Below, piece by piece: positions 8,076-17,978 of a stretch of 54,937 nucleotides of DNA (position 1 is its first letter; each line of letters starts with the position of its first letter). The notes beneath the pieces were generated by a model. It made no database searches. It worked only from the letters and a program-made list of their open reading frames with translations, and was not told where the DNA came from. A program made the position numbers and the translations under genes. The DNA is from an uncultured Cytophagales bacterium (GTDB lineage: Bacteria > Bacteroidota > Bacteroidia > Cytophagales > Bernardetiaceae), in assembly GCA_937136415.1 (NCBI GenBank), contig CAKZOK010000030.1:1-54937 (forward strand), written 5' to 3'.

Positions 8076-8930
8076 TTACCTATTTACTAATCCCTCAATC
8101 GGACTTTTAACAATCCTTATTAAATTTCCTTTTCTTTTATTGATTTTTTCCTTCAAAATTTCCTCAAAAAAATAAGCCACCGAACCGACAGCATAAAAAT
8201 TGAGATTCAAGTCCTTAAACTCTTCTTCTATTCTGTCCAAAAATTCATCAAAAGAATTTTCAATTAGCTTTTTAATAGAATATTCATCTTTATACTTATA
8301 TAAAAATGGAACAAAAGAAGCAAAAAATTCATTTGGCTTTGTTTCTTGATAAGCTCTTTTCAAAACGATTTCTCTATCTAATTTGTATTTTTGATGGAAT
8401 AAATAATGAATTTCATTAGACAAACGATTATACAAAAAATCAGTTACTAATTTTTTTCCTAAAAAGCCTCCACTTCCTTCATCTCCCAACCAAAAACCTA
8501 AGTTTGTAAGCTCTTGTGTTACTTTTTTGCCATTATAAAGACAAGCGTTTGAGCCTGTTCCCAAAATAAGAACCACTCCTTTTTGATATTTTTTATCATC
8601 ATAAACAGAGCGAGCAGCCCCCAAAAGGTCATGAGAAACAGTCATTTTTTCAGTTTTTGGAAAAAGATTTTTTAAAGCAATAGAAACAATTTGTCGGTTT
8701 TTTTCTGTCGAACAACCTGCTCCATAAAATTGAATTTCTGAAATGTTTTTTAAATAATTTTGAGTTTCAAAGTTTATTTTATTTATCAAAATTTTACCTT
8801 CTTGTATCATTTGTTCAGAAGTTAAGAAATAAGGATTCCAACCACCAGATTTCCAATATATAACTTTTCCTTCTTCTGTTTTTAATGCCCAATCTGTTTT
8901 TGTTGAGCCACTATCTGCGTAAAGAATCAT
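8076..8930 (-). CDS. BadF/BadG-type ATPase, probable N-acetylglucosamine kinase
   Basis: The 284-residue protein is an ASKHA-fold sugar kinase. Phosphate-1 motif ADSGSTKTDW lies at residues 5-14, phosphate-2 motif LILGTGSNACLYNG follows mid-protein, and LGDEGSGGFLGKK comes next. Length and motifs match the Bacteroidota branch usually assigned as N-acetylglucosamine or N-acetylmuramate kinase, which returns peptidoglycan or chitin sugars to the cytoplasmic pool. Its start overlaps the stop of the upstream lipoprotein gene by four bases (ATGA), so the two are co-translated. The sugar specificity is inferred. Confidence 0.85.
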   Translation of the reverse strand: MILYADSGSTKTDWALKTEEGKVIYWKSGGWNPYFLTSEQMIQEGKILINKINFETQNYLKNISEIQFYGAGCSTEKNRQIVSIALKNLFPKTEKMTVSHDLLGAARSVYDDKKYQKGVVLILGTGSNACLYNGKKVTQELTNLGFWLGDEGSGGFLGKKLVTDFLYNRLSNEIHYLFHQKYKLDREIVLKRAYQETKPNEFFASFVPFLYKYKDEYSIKKLIENSFDEFLDRIEEEFKDLNLNFYAVGSVAYFFEEILKEKINKRKGNLIRIVKSPIEGLVNR

Positions 8931-9268
8931 TTTTCTAGGTTTTGAATTTCAATTTTTTGTTTTGTATTTGCTAGTTTTTCTATCAATTTTTGCTTTGTTT
9001 CGACATCAGTAACAGTATTTAAAGCCATATTATAAAGTGTTTTTGCTTTTTCAAAATTATTGGTAAAATAAAAACTATCAGCCCTTTTTATAAGCAAACC
9101 TTCCAGTTTGTTTTTATTGTGTTTCTGTGGATTCTGTTTTTTCTCTTCATATATTTTTACTTTCGAATAATCTTCTGTTGCGTTTTGTATATCATTTTGA
9201 GAAGAGCAAGCCGAAAAAAAAAGAATAAATAAAAAAAATAAATTACATTGTGTGTTTTTTAATTTCAT
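8927..9268 (-). CDS. Small lipoprotein with a TPR-like helical region
   Basis: The 113-residue product has a signal with lipobox FFSAC (Cys21), then a charged linker. A helical pair around residues 60-110 (ADSFYFTNNFEKAKTLYNMA) resembles one tetratricopeptide repeat. It overlaps the downstream sugar-kinase gene by four bases, so stoichiometric production with the kinase is likely. A scaffolding or sensing role for recovered wall sugars is possible but only suggested by position. Confidence 0.7.
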   Translation of the reverse strand: MKLKNTQCNLFFLFILFFSACSSQNDIQNATEDYSKVKIYEEKKQNPQKHNKNKLEGLLIKRADSFYFTNNFEKAKTLYNMALNTVTDVETKQKLIEKLANTKQKIEIQNLEK

Positions 9269-9467
9269 AATCTAAAAATTAGAATAATTATTTTAAATTT
9301 AAAATTAAGCAATACAATTAAATTTTAAAATTTTAATGAGCAAATTACTGCAAAATGCTAATTTTTTTGGTAAATTTGAATAAAATTGTACAACAAACTT
9401 TCTAATCTATTTATAAAAAATCAATTTCTTTTTACAGGCTAGAAAGCTTGTGCTACCTTAGAAAAAT

Positions 9468-10496
9468 ATGCGTCAAGATTATATAGACCCCAATATAAAA
9501 CCCGAAAATACCACAACGGAAGCTGATATAGAACGTGCTTTGCGTCCTTTATCGTTTGAGGATTTTACAGGGCAAGAAAAAATATTAGAAAATTTGCAAG
9601 TTTTTGTAAAAGCTGCCACTAACAGAGGAGAGCCTTTAGACCATGTGCTTTTGCATGGATCTCCAGGGTTGGGCAAAACTACACTTTCTCATATCATTTC
9701 GAATGAGTTGAATGCCGATATAAAAACAACTTCAGGACCTGTTTTGGACAAACCAAGTGATTTGGCTGGGCTTCTAACCAATTTAAAGGCTGGAGATGTT
9801 CTTTTTATTGATGAAATTCATCGCCTTAATCCTGTTGTTGAGGAATATTTGTATTCGGCAATGGAAGATTATCGCATCGATATTATGCTAGATACAGGAC
9901 CAAATGCTCGTTCGGTTCAGATAAAATTAAAACCTTTTACACTCATTGGTGCGACTACCCGCTCTGGGCTTCTGACTTCACCTCTGCGTGCTAGATTTGG
10001 AATTAATTTAAGATTAGAATATTATGATGCAGAGCTTTTAACAACAATTATTCAGCGTTCGGCAGCTATTTTGGATACTCCGATTGAAAAAGAAGCAGCC
10101 TTTGAAATTGCACGAAGAAGCAGAGGAACACCTCGTATTTCGAATAATTTATTAAGAAGAACACGGGATTTTGCACAGGTAAAAGGTGATGGAACAATTA
10201 ATTTCAAAATAGCTCAAATTTCTTTAAAAGCCTTAGAAGTAGATGAAAATGGGCTTGATGAAATGGATAATCGTATTCTTTTGACTATTATTGATAAATT
10301 TGGTGGAGGCCCTGTTGGCTTGACAACTATCGCAACAGCTTGTGCAGAAGAAGCCGAAACGATAGAAGAAGTTTATGAGCCTTTTTTGATAAAAGAAGGT
10401 TTTTTGAAACGTACACCACGAGGGCGAGAAGTTACAACATTGGCATATCGTCATTTTGATTTGTTGCCACCACACGAACAATCTAGGTTATTTTAA
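9468..10496 (+). CDS. ruvB: Holliday junction branch-migration ATPase RuvB
   Basis: The 342-residue AAA+ protein has the RuvB N-terminal pattern [11 protein letters not shown], Walker [10 protein letters not shown] at residues 64-72, Walker B with DEIH at 115-118, and the sensor region [18 protein letters not shown]. The C-terminal winged helix includes GPVGLTTIA and the ending TPRGR. It forms hexameric motors on RuvA-bound junctions and drives branch migration in recombinational repair. ruvA and ruvC are not adjacent, which is common in this phylum. Confidence 0.97.
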   Translation: MRQDYIDPNIKPENTTTEADIERALRPLSFEDFTGQEKILENLQVFVKAATNRGEPLDHVLLHGSPGLGKTTLSHIISNELNADIKTTSGPVLDKPSDLAGLLTNLKAGDVLFIDEIHRLNPVVEEYLYSAMEDYRIDIMLDTGPNARSVQIKLKPFTLIGATTRSGLLTSPLRARFGINLRLEYYDAELLTTIIQRSAAILDTPIEKEAAFEIARRSRGTPRISNNLLRRTRDFAQVKGDGTINFKIAQISLKALEVDENGLDEMDNRILLTIIDKFGGGPVGLTTIATACAEEAETIEEVYEPFLIKEGFLKRTPRGREVTTLAYRHFDLLPPHEQSRLF

Positions 10497-10739
10497 AGGT
10501 TATGAAAATCAATATTTTTTTAAATTAAAAATAGTTGGTAGCATTCGATATGAGTATTTCTTTTTTTATTATCAAAATATTATCAAACGATTTCTTTTTT
10601 AAATAGTTAGAATAATAAAAAATTGTCATATTTTTTACAAGACCATTATACACAATAAAAATTGTTTTCGAAATTCAATTATGTAGGAGTATAAATTAGG
10701 TTCATATTTTCTTATAAATTAAAAACACACTTTTTTATT

Positions 10740-11507
10740 ATGAAATCACACGAAATAGATTACAAAATTATCGGCAACGATATTCAGATTGTAGAAGTCG
10801 AATTAGACCCCAACGAAACTGTTATTGCAGAAGCTGGCGCAATGCTTTATATGGAAGAAAACATCAATTTTGAAACAAAAATGGGTGATGGTTCAGAGCC
10901 AGAACAAGGTATTTTTGGAAAACTTATGTCGGCAGGAGCAAGAATGATAACTGGCGAATCTCTTTTTATGACACATTTTACACAGCGAGGAAGTGGAAAA
11001 GGAAAGGTTGCATTTGCTGCGCCTTATCCCGGAACGGTTACACCTGTTCAGCTTGCCTCTTGTAATAACCGTACTCTGATTGTACAAAAAGATAGTTTTT
11101 TATGTGCTGCTTTGGGCGCAAAAATCTCTGTTCATCTCAATCGTCGTTTTGGTTCTGGTTTTTTTGGTGGTGAAGGTTTTATTATGCAAAAACTACAAGG
11201 CGATGGAATGGTATTTTTTCATGCTGGTGGAACAGTAATAGAAAAAGAATTAAATGGAGAAACGATGAAAGTAGATACAGGTTGTATTGTTGCTTTTGAG
11301 GAAGGTATAACAATGGATATTCAGAAGGCTGGAAATCTAAAATCTATGTTTTTGGGTGGTGAAGGTTTATTTTTGGCTACTTTATCTGGAACTGGAAAAG
11401 TTTGGTTACAATCTATGCCTTTATCTAAATTAGTACAGGCACTTTCTCCGATGAGCAAAGCTGTTTCGAAAACAACGTCTTTAGGTGGAATTTTGGGTGG
11501 AGATTAA
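10740..11507 (+). CDS. AIM24/TIGR00266 family protein
   Basis: The 255-residue protein is rich in Gly and beta strands and matches the TIGR00266 pattern: [26 protein letters not shown] N-terminus, [16 protein letters not shown] in the middle and [20 protein letters not shown] near the end. The fold is a trimeric double-stranded beta helix like tryptophan RNA-binding attenuator-type proteins. The cellular role in bacteria is unknown; the yeast relative Aim24 acts in mitochondrial membrane organisation. A strong hairpin follows. Confidence 0.85.
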   Translation: MKSHEIDYKIIGNDIQIVEVELDPNETVIAEAGAMLYMEENINFETKMGDGSEPEQGIFGKLMSAGARMITGESLFMTHFTQRGSGKGKVAFAAPYPGTVTPVQLASCNNRTLIVQKDSFLCAALGAKISVHLNRRFGSGFFGGEGFIMQKLQGDGMVFFHAGGTVIEKELNGETMKVDTGCIVAFEEGITMDIQKAGNLKSMFLGGEGLFLATLSGTGKVWLQSMPLSKLVQALSPMSKAVSKTTSLGGILGGD

Positions 11508-11517
11508 TTATCAATAA

Positions 11518-11546
11518 ACGGTTCGCCTTGAGCGAACCGTTTATTA
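11518..11546. terminator. Bidirectional terminator between convergent genes
   Basis: AATAAACGGTTCGC and GCGAACCGTTTATT pair perfectly over 14 bp around CTTGA. It serves the AIM24-family gene on the plus strand and the DUF3857 gene on the minus strand. Confidence 0.85.
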
Positions 11547-11562
11547 AAATGATTGATAAAAA

Positions 11563-13584
11563 TTATTGTTTCTCTAAAACTAAAGTAATTTTATTAAAAT
11601 CAGCTGCTGCATTAATTACCTTTCTATATTCTTCAAAATCTTCTAAAGGAAGGTAAATTTCATAATAATATTCAAAAATATCAACTGTAATTGTATTGCC
11701 ATCTTGTTTGTAATCAGAAATAAACCCACAATTTTTCTCTTTATTTCCATTTTTTTCTTTATCAAAAATGACATTCAATTTCAAATCATCAATATTTTTG
11801 ACTTTATACCCTTCTGGAACTTCAAAAATTAATTTTCTTTTGTAGATGCGATTATGCCCATTTTCTACGGCTAGTTTTCGCTCTTTTTCTTGATAAAGCT
11901 CTGATTGAGGTCCTATACATTTTCCAATAGTAAAAAGATATTTGTTTCCTGCCTTTTCTATCCAAGATTTGGAAGCAAAGTTTGTTTTGATGGCAAATTC
12001 ATTTTCTAATAAATCTGTATTTATTTTTTCATTTTCTAGTTTAATATCCTTAAAATCAGCATCTTTTGAAAGCCCTTTTAAGATGCCTTCTATCATTTCA
12101 ATACGTTTTTCTTCGGATAAATAAGGAATAATGGGTTGAAATCCAACAGCAGAAAGCCCTCCAAAAGCGTATTTAAGTTCTGATTCGACTGCGTCCATTT
12201 CTTCATTAAATTTCATCTTGAGATGAATTTTACTAAAATTTTGGTCGCCTTCTAAAGGTTTTACTTCTCTGACTGTTCCCATTCCAAAAACGCTTTGACC
12301 AACCTGCATTCGGCGAATAAATAACCCTTGAGTGGCTGTCCAAGTATCAGGAACAATTCCATAGCGATACAAAGGAGTTGCAGGCGCAAGATATTTTTTT
12401 GTTGTTGGAAAATAAATCAAAAACTCACGCATATTTCCCCAATAATCAAAGTCTGAATCAAATTTTATTTCGCTTCTATCACAAGTCAAAACAAGCTCAT
12501 AAGTTATATTAGATAACTCTAACATTGTTGTAAAAAGCCTTACCAAACCACGTTCATTAGCAATTTTGGTTTTTTGAATATCTTCAATATTTGAAAAATT
12601 AGGAGCAGGAGATTCTGTTCCTTGCATTTTTACTTTTAAATAATTTTCTATTTTTCTGATACGTACTTCATCATTATCTTTTTCTGTTATTTTTATTTCT
12701 TTGTAGATTTTTTTGAGTGCTTTTGCCTCTTTTTTATCTCTTGTTTGACAAAAAACGGTATAAATTTGTTTTGCAGCATCTGTAAAAGTAAAAAAACGTT
12801 GGTTAGAATTAGCAGCCAAGTTATGAGCTAATTTGTAATCCACTCTCATTTTATTGGGATTTGAATAGGCAAAAGGCTCACCATTTAGGGGCGCAACACT
12901 ATCTAATTCTATTCGTTGGATTCTCTTTTCATTTTCGGTATCTTCGATAAGCTCTGCATCAGCCAAACCATTATAACTTCTTACTTCAAAATCCAAAAAA
13001 GAAGGGCTTATTAGCTCAAAAGATATATTTTTAGTAGGCGTACTGGTTTGTAAATATTCTCTTCCTTCTTGATTTCCTCCAAAAACAGGTTCTTTTGTTG
13101 TATAAAAATATTCTACTTCACTTCCTTTTTCGATTCCTTCTATGGCAAACATTTTATAGCCACGCCCAGACTCTTCATCTTTTATTTCTTTGAGATTGTC
13201 TTGATTAGAGATTACAACTTTTCCAGTTGGGGAAATAGAACGAACTTTTAGTTTTTCTAAAGTTCCTCCTCCCAAAGGAATAAAAATAGCATTATATTTC
13301 TCAACAGCATCTGTACTTCCGAGCCAACGAATAATATGGTGTGTTTTGTAGAGAAGAACATTTTCATCTTCCTTCGAATAAAAATATTCTATCATATTTT
13401 TATCCAAAAAAACTACTGACCCTACGTCTTCTAAATGTGAAGGAATTTCATTTTTTTTTCTATTTTCTTCCCAATCATAATTTGCATATTGATGCTTATT
13501 TTTGTCTGCCCAAGCTGAGGAAACAAATGAGCATGAAAAAATAAATAGGGCTATAAAAAATACATTTAATTTGACTAAATTCAT
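11563..13584 (-). CDS. DUF3857/transglutaminase-like secreted protein
   Basis: The 673-residue protein has a signal peptide ending near SSAWA (residue 26). The N-terminal half matches the DUF3857 domain (strand-rich, with YKTHHIIRWLGSTDAVEKYN and GSEVEYFYTTKEP). The middle, around residues 290-420, is in the place of the transglutaminase-like domain, but a clean Cys-His-Asp triad is not obvious, so catalysis is uncertain. The rest is beta-rich and DUF3858-like. Proteins of this layout are abundant in Bacteroidota, are exported, and have no settled function. Confidence 0.8.
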   Translation of the reverse strand: MNLVKLNVFFIALFIFSCSFVSSAWADKNKHQYANYDWEENRKKNEIPSHLEDVGSVVFLDKNMIEYFYSKEDENVLLYKTHHIIRWLGSTDAVEKYNAIFIPLGGGTLEKLKVRSISPTGKVVISNQDNLKEIKDEESGRGYKMFAIEGIEKGSEVEYFYTTKEPVFGGNQEGREYLQTSTPTKNISFELISPSFLDFEVRSYNGLADAELIEDTENEKRIQRIELDSVAPLNGEPFAYSNPNKMRVDYKLAHNLAANSNQRFFTFTDAAKQIYTVFCQTRDKKEAKALKKIYKEIKITEKDNDEVRIRKIENYLKVKMQGTESPAPNFSNIEDIQKTKIANERGLVRLFTTMLELSNITYELVLTCDRSEIKFDSDFDYWGNMREFLIYFPTTKKYLAPATPLYRYGIVPDTWTATQGLFIRRMQVGQSVFGMGTVREVKPLEGDQNFSKIHLKMKFNEEMDAVESELKYAFGGLSAVGFQPIIPYLSEEKRIEMIEGILKGLSKDADFKDIKLENEKINTDLLENEFAIKTNFASKSWIEKAGNKYLFTIGKCIGPQSELYQEKERKLAVENGHNRIYKRKLIFEVPEGYKVKNIDDLKLNVIFDKEKNGNKEKNCGFISDYKQDGNTITVDIFEYYYEIYLPLEDFEEYRKVINAAADFNKITLVLEKQ

Positions 13585-13674
13585 AAATATAAATAATGAT
13601 TAGTAGAATGAATACAAGTAATATGAGAGTTTTTGTATTCTTTGTGAAAGTAAAAAAGATGTTTTTTGTAGAGG

Positions 13675-14340
13675 TTAAATATCAAAATATCTAAAAAACA
13701 TATCTAAACGTTCTTTTTGAATATCTGCATCAGGGTTTTCTTGAAATTTTGCAATAACACGATATTCGAAACGCTCTAAAGTTGCCAAAATAGAGGTAAG
13801 TTCTGTTTTGTCTAATTTTAAGGTAAGTTTTATCAGATTTGTATCATAAGGGTCTGTATCGACATAACTACTCAAAATTTTGGTATTATTTTCTTCTATC
13901 AAACGGCTAATATGTGATAAAGAATAATCTCTATAATTCATTGACATAACAATAATTGCACCTGCACTCTGATTGGCAAATGTACGAGCAAAAGCTGTCA
14001 GCGTGTCCCTAACAGTAATTACTCCAGCAAAAGCATTGTTTAAATCAAGAACAGCAATAATACGTAAATTGTGGTCAGTTGCAAGGCGCATTACATCATA
14101 AAAGTGCTGTTCTTCTGCTACAAAAACCTCTTCATAAAATGGTTCAATGGTATTAATAGTTGCCTCTGGATTATTGACTTCATAGAGCATATCCTCTGTA
14201 ATAATTCCTTTATAGATATTATTTTCGACGATAGGCAGTTGTGTAATTCTGAAAGCATCCATCCAATTAAGAGCCTTTTTTACCGAATCATTTCCTTTTA
14301 GTGGAGGAATCATCTCATTGATAAGGTCAGCAGCAACCAT
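13675..14340 (-). CDS. CBS-pair domain protein
   Basis: The product begins MVAADLINEMIPPLKGNDSV, the usual start of this Bacteroidota family. Two CBS motifs follow (IVENNIYKGIITEDML and AVLDLNNAFAGVITVRDTL), then a C-terminal ACT-like region (LIKLTLKLDKTELTSILATLERF). CBS pairs bind adenine nucleotides and usually regulate a partner; here no catalytic domain is attached. The frame is open up to an ATG at 14397, and a 19-residue longer form is possible, but the extra residues (MLYPNTIIMNDTYN...) do not fit the family. Confidence 0.8.
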   Translation of the reverse strand: MVAADLINEMIPPLKGNDSVKKALNWMDAFRITQLPIVENNIYKGIITEDMLYEVNNPEATINTIEPFYEEVFVAEEQHFYDVMRLATDHNLRIIAVLDLNNAFAGVITVRDTLTAFARTFANQSAGAIIVMSMNYRDYSLSHISRLIEENNTKILSSYVDTDPYDTNLIKLTLKLDKTELTSILATLERFEYRVIAKFQENPDADIQKERLDMFFRYFDI

Positions 14341-14655
14341 AATAGAAGAGGTAGTATTATATGTATCGTTCATAATGATTGTGTTTGGATAAAGCACTAA
14401 ATAACAGAATTGTTTTTAATCTAAAAAAAGAAAAACAACGATTCTGTTATCTTATAGAGTAACAATTTGTATGCTAATTTATTTAGAAAAGCTATTATTT
14501 TTAGTTAAATTGTTTATTCAGATTGCTTTTATAAAAAAAAACCTTGAGTCATTTGTAATAAGATAAGTGTTAATTGTGAGTTTTGGTATAAACTACTGAT
14601 TATCAATGAATTACAAGAGTAAAGGTGATGATTTATTTAATTTATATTCCTAATA

Positions 14656-15432
14656 TTAGCCCAAAAGATTCTTTTTTTCTAATGGATTTTTTTTCAAAAA
14701 TTTATCAACATAGGCATTAAAAATTATTGGGTGTTCCATCATAGGAGCATGTCCACATTTATCAATAAAACGAAGTTGGCTATCTCTCAATAATCTATGA
14801 AATTCATGAGCTACAAGAGGAGGCGTAATTGTGTCATTTAGTCCCCAAACCAACAGCGTAGGAATATTTATTTGTGGAATTTCTTTTGCCATATTGTTGC
14901 GCTGTGCCGAACGAGCAATGGTAATCATTCTAAGGCATTTTGCATTGTTGTTTGTTACTTCGAATACGTCATCTACTAGTTCTTTCGTTGCAACTTTTGG
15001 GTCATGAAATGTATATTGTACTTTTTCTTTGATGTATTCATAGTTTCCACGCTTAGGAAAAGAACCTCCCATACCATTTTCAAATAACCCAGAACTACCT
15101 GTCAAGACCATTCTTTTCGAAATTTCTTTATTTTTAAGCATAAAAATAAGAGCCAAATGCCCTCCTAAAGAATTTCCTATTAAGGTAATATCTTTTAAGT
15201 TTTGCATTTTGACAAATCCTTCTACAAAATCAATAAGTCCTTCCAGATGTGCTTTTCGAAGGGAAATTGTATAAATAGGCATCATGGGAATCAGTACTCT
15301 ATAATTTTTGGAAAAGTGAGCAACTACTCCTTCCCAATTACTCATTTCGCCAAAAAGCCCATGTAGAAGTAATAATACTTCGCCTTCGCCCTCATCTATA
15401 TATTGGTATCCTTCTTTTTCTTTTATTGTCAT
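14656..15432 (-). CDS. Alpha/beta hydrolase
   Basis: The 258-residue protein has the fold's landmarks: oxyanion region LLLHGLFGEMSNW, nucleophile elbow GNSLGG with Ser88, an acid Asp in VWGLNDTITPP and a His in KCGHAPMMEHP. It is cytoplasmic, with no signal peptide. Substrate is unknown; similar proteins hydrolyse esters, C-C bonds of aromatic meta-cleavage products or lactones. A MITE (15471-15578) sits 38 bases upstream of the start and probably lies within or near its promoter. Confidence 0.85.
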   Translation of the reverse strand: MTIKEKEGYQYIDEGEGEVLLLLHGLFGEMSNWEGVVAHFSKNYRVLIPMMPIYTISLRKAHLEGLIDFVEGFVKMQNLKDITLIGNSLGGHLALIFMLKNKEISKRMVLTGSSGLFENGMGGSFPKRGNYEYIKEKVQYTFHDPKVATKELVDDVFEVTNNNAKCLRMITIARSAQRNNMAKEIPQINIPTLLVWGLNDTITPPLVAHEFHRLLRDSQLRFIDKCGHAPMMEHPIIFNAYVDKFLKKNPLEKKNLLG

Positions 15433-15470
15433 ACTTCTAAAAATTGAATGGTATAATGAATTTAGCTATA

Positions 15471-15578
15471 GAAGTTGTTTAAAAATGAAACTTTTATGCG
15501 TGTTTGTGACAGACAGAGTACAAATACATTGCGCTCTGTGTGCAACAGAACACGGCTTGTCTATTCTTAAACAACTTC
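15471..15578. mobile_element. MITE family B, copy 1 (108 bp)
   Basis: The ends are inverted repeats starting GAAGTTGTTTAA, flanked by a 3-bp direct repeat ATA (15468-15470 and 15579-15581). The inside is a near-palindrome containing GCGTGTTTGTGACAGACAGA and a complementary arm. It is about 90 percent identical to copy 2 at 45148-45256. It has no coding capacity, so it needs a transposase from elsewhere. Confidence 0.85.
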
Positions 15579-15766
15579 ATAGTTTAAACAACAAATTTAC
15601 AAAAATTATAATCCTAAAATTTGCTATTTACAAACAGAGAAATAATTATAAATTTAAAATCATAAATAACAATTATAACTATTTGATTACAAGTGTTTTA
15701 GGTTGTTTTTTTTTATTTAGTATTGATTTTATGATATTGTTTTTTTTTAGTTTGTTGTATCAAACC

Positions 15767-16327
15767 TTAAAATAAACTCCATTCCTTTTCATTTTGTTCA
15801 TTATTTGGCTTGTGTTTATTTTCGTGCAGTAAAAGCCATTTTTTGCGTTCTAATCCACCTGCATAGCCTGTCAATTTTCCATTTTTTCCTATTACTCGAT
15901 GACAGGGAACAATAATTGCAATTTTGTTCATTCCATTTGCTGAAGCGACTGCACGAATTGCCTTTAGGTTTCCTAAATATTCGGATTGCTGCTGATACGA
16001 ACGAGTTTTTCCATATTCAATTTGATGCAAATTTTTCCATACTTTTTTCTGAAAATCTGTTCCGATGTATTCTAATTTTACTTCAAAAGTCATTCTTTTT
16101 CCTTCAAAATATTCTTCTAATTCTTTTTTTGCTTGAATGATATGTTTGTTTTTTTCTTCTAAAACTGAAATATTGAGTTTTTTTTGAATATTTTCAAATT
16201 GAGTTTTTGTATTTTCTTCATCAATAAACTCTAATAAACAAATTCCATTTTTGGTTGCACAGACAAACATTGCTCCCAAAGGAGTTGTTAGGGTAGTTAT
16301 TAAATTTTTTTTTGAAGAATTTTCCAT
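15767..16327 (-). CDS. ogt: Methylated-DNA-protein-cysteine methyltransferase
   Basis: The 186-residue DNA repair protein carries the acceptor motif IVPCHRVIG with Cys142. RAVASANGMN upstream of it and GYAGGLERKKWLL after it form the DNA-binding and guanine-pocket regions. It removes O6-alkyl groups from guanine by irreversible transfer to the cysteine. There is no Ada-type regulatory domain, so it is the constitutive Ogt type. The C-terminus has a short lysine-rich tail (HKPNNEQNEKEW). It lies downstream of hemL on the same strand with a terminator between them. Confidence 0.93.
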   Translation of the reverse strand: MENSSKKNLITTLTTPLGAMFVCATKNGICLLEFIDEENTKTQFENIQKKLNISVLEEKNKHIIQAKKELEEYFEGKRMTFEVKLEYIGTDFQKKVWKNLHQIEYGKTRSYQQQSEYLGNLKAIRAVASANGMNKIAIIVPCHRVIGKNGKLTGYAGGLERKKWLLLHENKHKPNNEQNEKEWSLF

Positions 16328-16343
16328 TTTTATAAAAAAACAA

Positions 16344-16373
16344 AACCCACGAATTTATTCGTGGGTTAATTTA
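16344..16373 (-). terminator. Terminator after hemL
   Basis: AACCCACGAA / TTCGTGGGTT forms a 10-bp stem with a TTTA loop. On the minus strand it is followed by TTTTGTTTTTTT, so hemL transcription should stop before the ogt gene. Confidence 0.8.
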
Positions 16374-16383
16374 TGTCTAAAAC

Positions 16384-17685
16384 TTATGCATGAATTTCTC
16401 TCAATGCTTCATCATTAGCTTGAATAATTTTGTTTATATCTTCGTTAGAAAGAGCATTTGAGAAAAACCAACTTTCAAATTGGGCAGGCGCAATATAGAC
16501 ACCACGATTAAGCATAGCATGAAAATATTTCCCAAAAAGAGCTGTATCACAAGTCATTGTATCATCAAAATTTTCTACTTTTTTGTCTGTGAAGAAAATA
16601 TTTGTCATCGAACCAATTTGATTTACGGTGTAATTTAGTCCTTGTTCTTTGATAGATTTTCTTATTCCTTCGGCTACTTTTGTTGTTTTTTGCTCTAAAT
16701 TTTGATAAATCTGAGGGTTTTCGTTTAAAATATTGAGAAGTGTCAGACCTGCTGCCATGGCTACTGGATTTCCTGAAAGTGTTCCTGCTTGATAGACTTT
16801 TCCCATCGGAGCAACACAATTCATAATCTCTTTTTTGCCTCCATATGCTCCTACTGGCATTCCACCACCAATAATTTTTCCTAAAGTAGTCATATCAGGT
16901 GTAACGCCATAGACTTCTTGCGCTCCACCTTTTGCCAATCTAAAACCTGTCATTACCTCATCAAAAATAAGGACAATTCCGTTTTTATCACAGAGTTTTC
17001 TAAGCCCTTCCAAATATCCTTTTTTTGGCAAAACACAACCCATATTTCCAGCAACAGGCTCAATAATAATGGCTGCAATTTCATTTGGGTTTGCATCAAC
17101 TAATTTTTGGATTGCTTCCAAATCATTATGAGGAGCTAATAATGTATCTTTTGCTGTTCCTTTCGTTACCCCAGGGCTATTTGGCGTTCCCATGGTAGCT
17201 GCTCCACTTCCTGCTGCAATCAAAAATGAGTCGCCATGACCGTGATAACAACCGATAGTTTTGATAAATTTTTCTCTTCCTGTATAACCACGAGCCACAC
17301 GAACGGCTGACATGGTTGCTTCCGTTCCCGAGTTTACCATTCTTACTTTTTCTATGGAGGGTACCATTTGGCAAATTAATTCTGCGATAGTTACTTCCCT
17401 GCGTGTGGGTGCGCCAAAAGAAGAAGAGCCTTTTACGGCTTCAATAATTGCTTCTGTAACTTGTTCATTTCCATGTCCCAAAATCATAGGTCCCCAAGAG
17501 CCAATTAAATCAATATATTTATTATTATCTTCATCAAAAAGATATGCTCCCTTTGCTGATTTCATAAAAACAGGCGTTCCTCCAACAGCTTGAAAAGCAC
17601 GCACAGGAGAATTTACGCCTCCCGGAATATGATGTTGAGCTTCTGAAAAAAGAGATTGACTATTTGTGAGTGTTACTGATTGCAT
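16384..17685 (-). CDS. hemL: Glutamate-1-semialdehyde 2,1-aminomutase
   Basis: The 433-residue PLP enzyme moves the amino group of glutamate-1-semialdehyde to make 5-aminolevulinate, the second step of the C5 tetrapyrrole pathway. The N-terminus GGVNSPVRAF is diagnostic. The PLP-binding block includes FDEVMTGFR, with Lys270 in TTLGKIIGGG as Schiff-base lysine. Length matches HemL exactly. The pathway supplies haem for the cytochrome peroxidase type proteins; B12 for the mutase could come from the same branch or from import. No other hem gene is adjacent. Confidence 0.96.
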   Translation of the reverse strand: MQSVTLTNSQSLFSEAQHHIPGGVNSPVRAFQAVGGTPVFMKSAKGAYLFDEDNNKYIDLIGSWGPMILGHGNEQVTEAIIEAVKGSSSFGAPTRREVTIAELICQMVPSIEKVRMVNSGTEATMSAVRVARGYTGREKFIKTIGCYHGHGDSFLIAAGSGAATMGTPNSPGVTKGTAKDTLLAPHNDLEAIQKLVDANPNEIAAIIIEPVAGNMGCVLPKKGYLEGLRKLCDKNGIVLIFDEVMTGFRLAKGGAQEVYGVTPDMTTLGKIIGGGMPVGAYGGKKEIMNCVAPMGKVYQAGTLSGNPVAMAAGLTLLNILNENPQIYQNLEQKTTKVAEGIRKSIKEQGLNYTVNQIGSMTNIFFTDKKVENFDDTMTCDTALFGKYFHAMLNRGVYIAPAQFESWFFSNALSNEDINKIIQANDEALREIHA

Positions 17686-17921
17686 TTATTTTTATAATTT
17701 TTTGTATTGAATAATTTATGATAAGTAGTTGGGGAAAATAAGCCTTTAAGGCTTTAGAAAAACTTTTTTTGTCTAAGTTAGAGCTAAAGGTACAGACTTA
17801 GGCAAAACGCAAGATACATTTTTAGATATAAATAATTAAGTTCAATTACTTATTGAGTATAAGAATAGAGCAATTTATTTACAATAATACAAAATAAGAA
17901 TTACAATTTTGGATAATAAAA

Positions 17922-17958
17922 AAGCCCCACAAATCATTTTTAGTTTGTAGGGCTTTTA
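17922..17958 (-). terminator. Terminator after tig
   Basis: AAAGCCC(C)ACAAA and TTTGTAGGGCTTT form a stem of about 11 bp with an A-C mismatch. On the minus strand a T run follows. It sits 21 bases after the tig stop. Confidence 0.8.
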
Positions 17959-17978
17959 TCAAAATTAAAAATTAATTT

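Noticed and set aside
15485..15775. 96-residue frame downstream of the alpha/beta hydrolase start
   Set aside because: Its first 30 codons lie inside MITE B1 and the rest is AT-rich low complexity overlapping the ogt stop.
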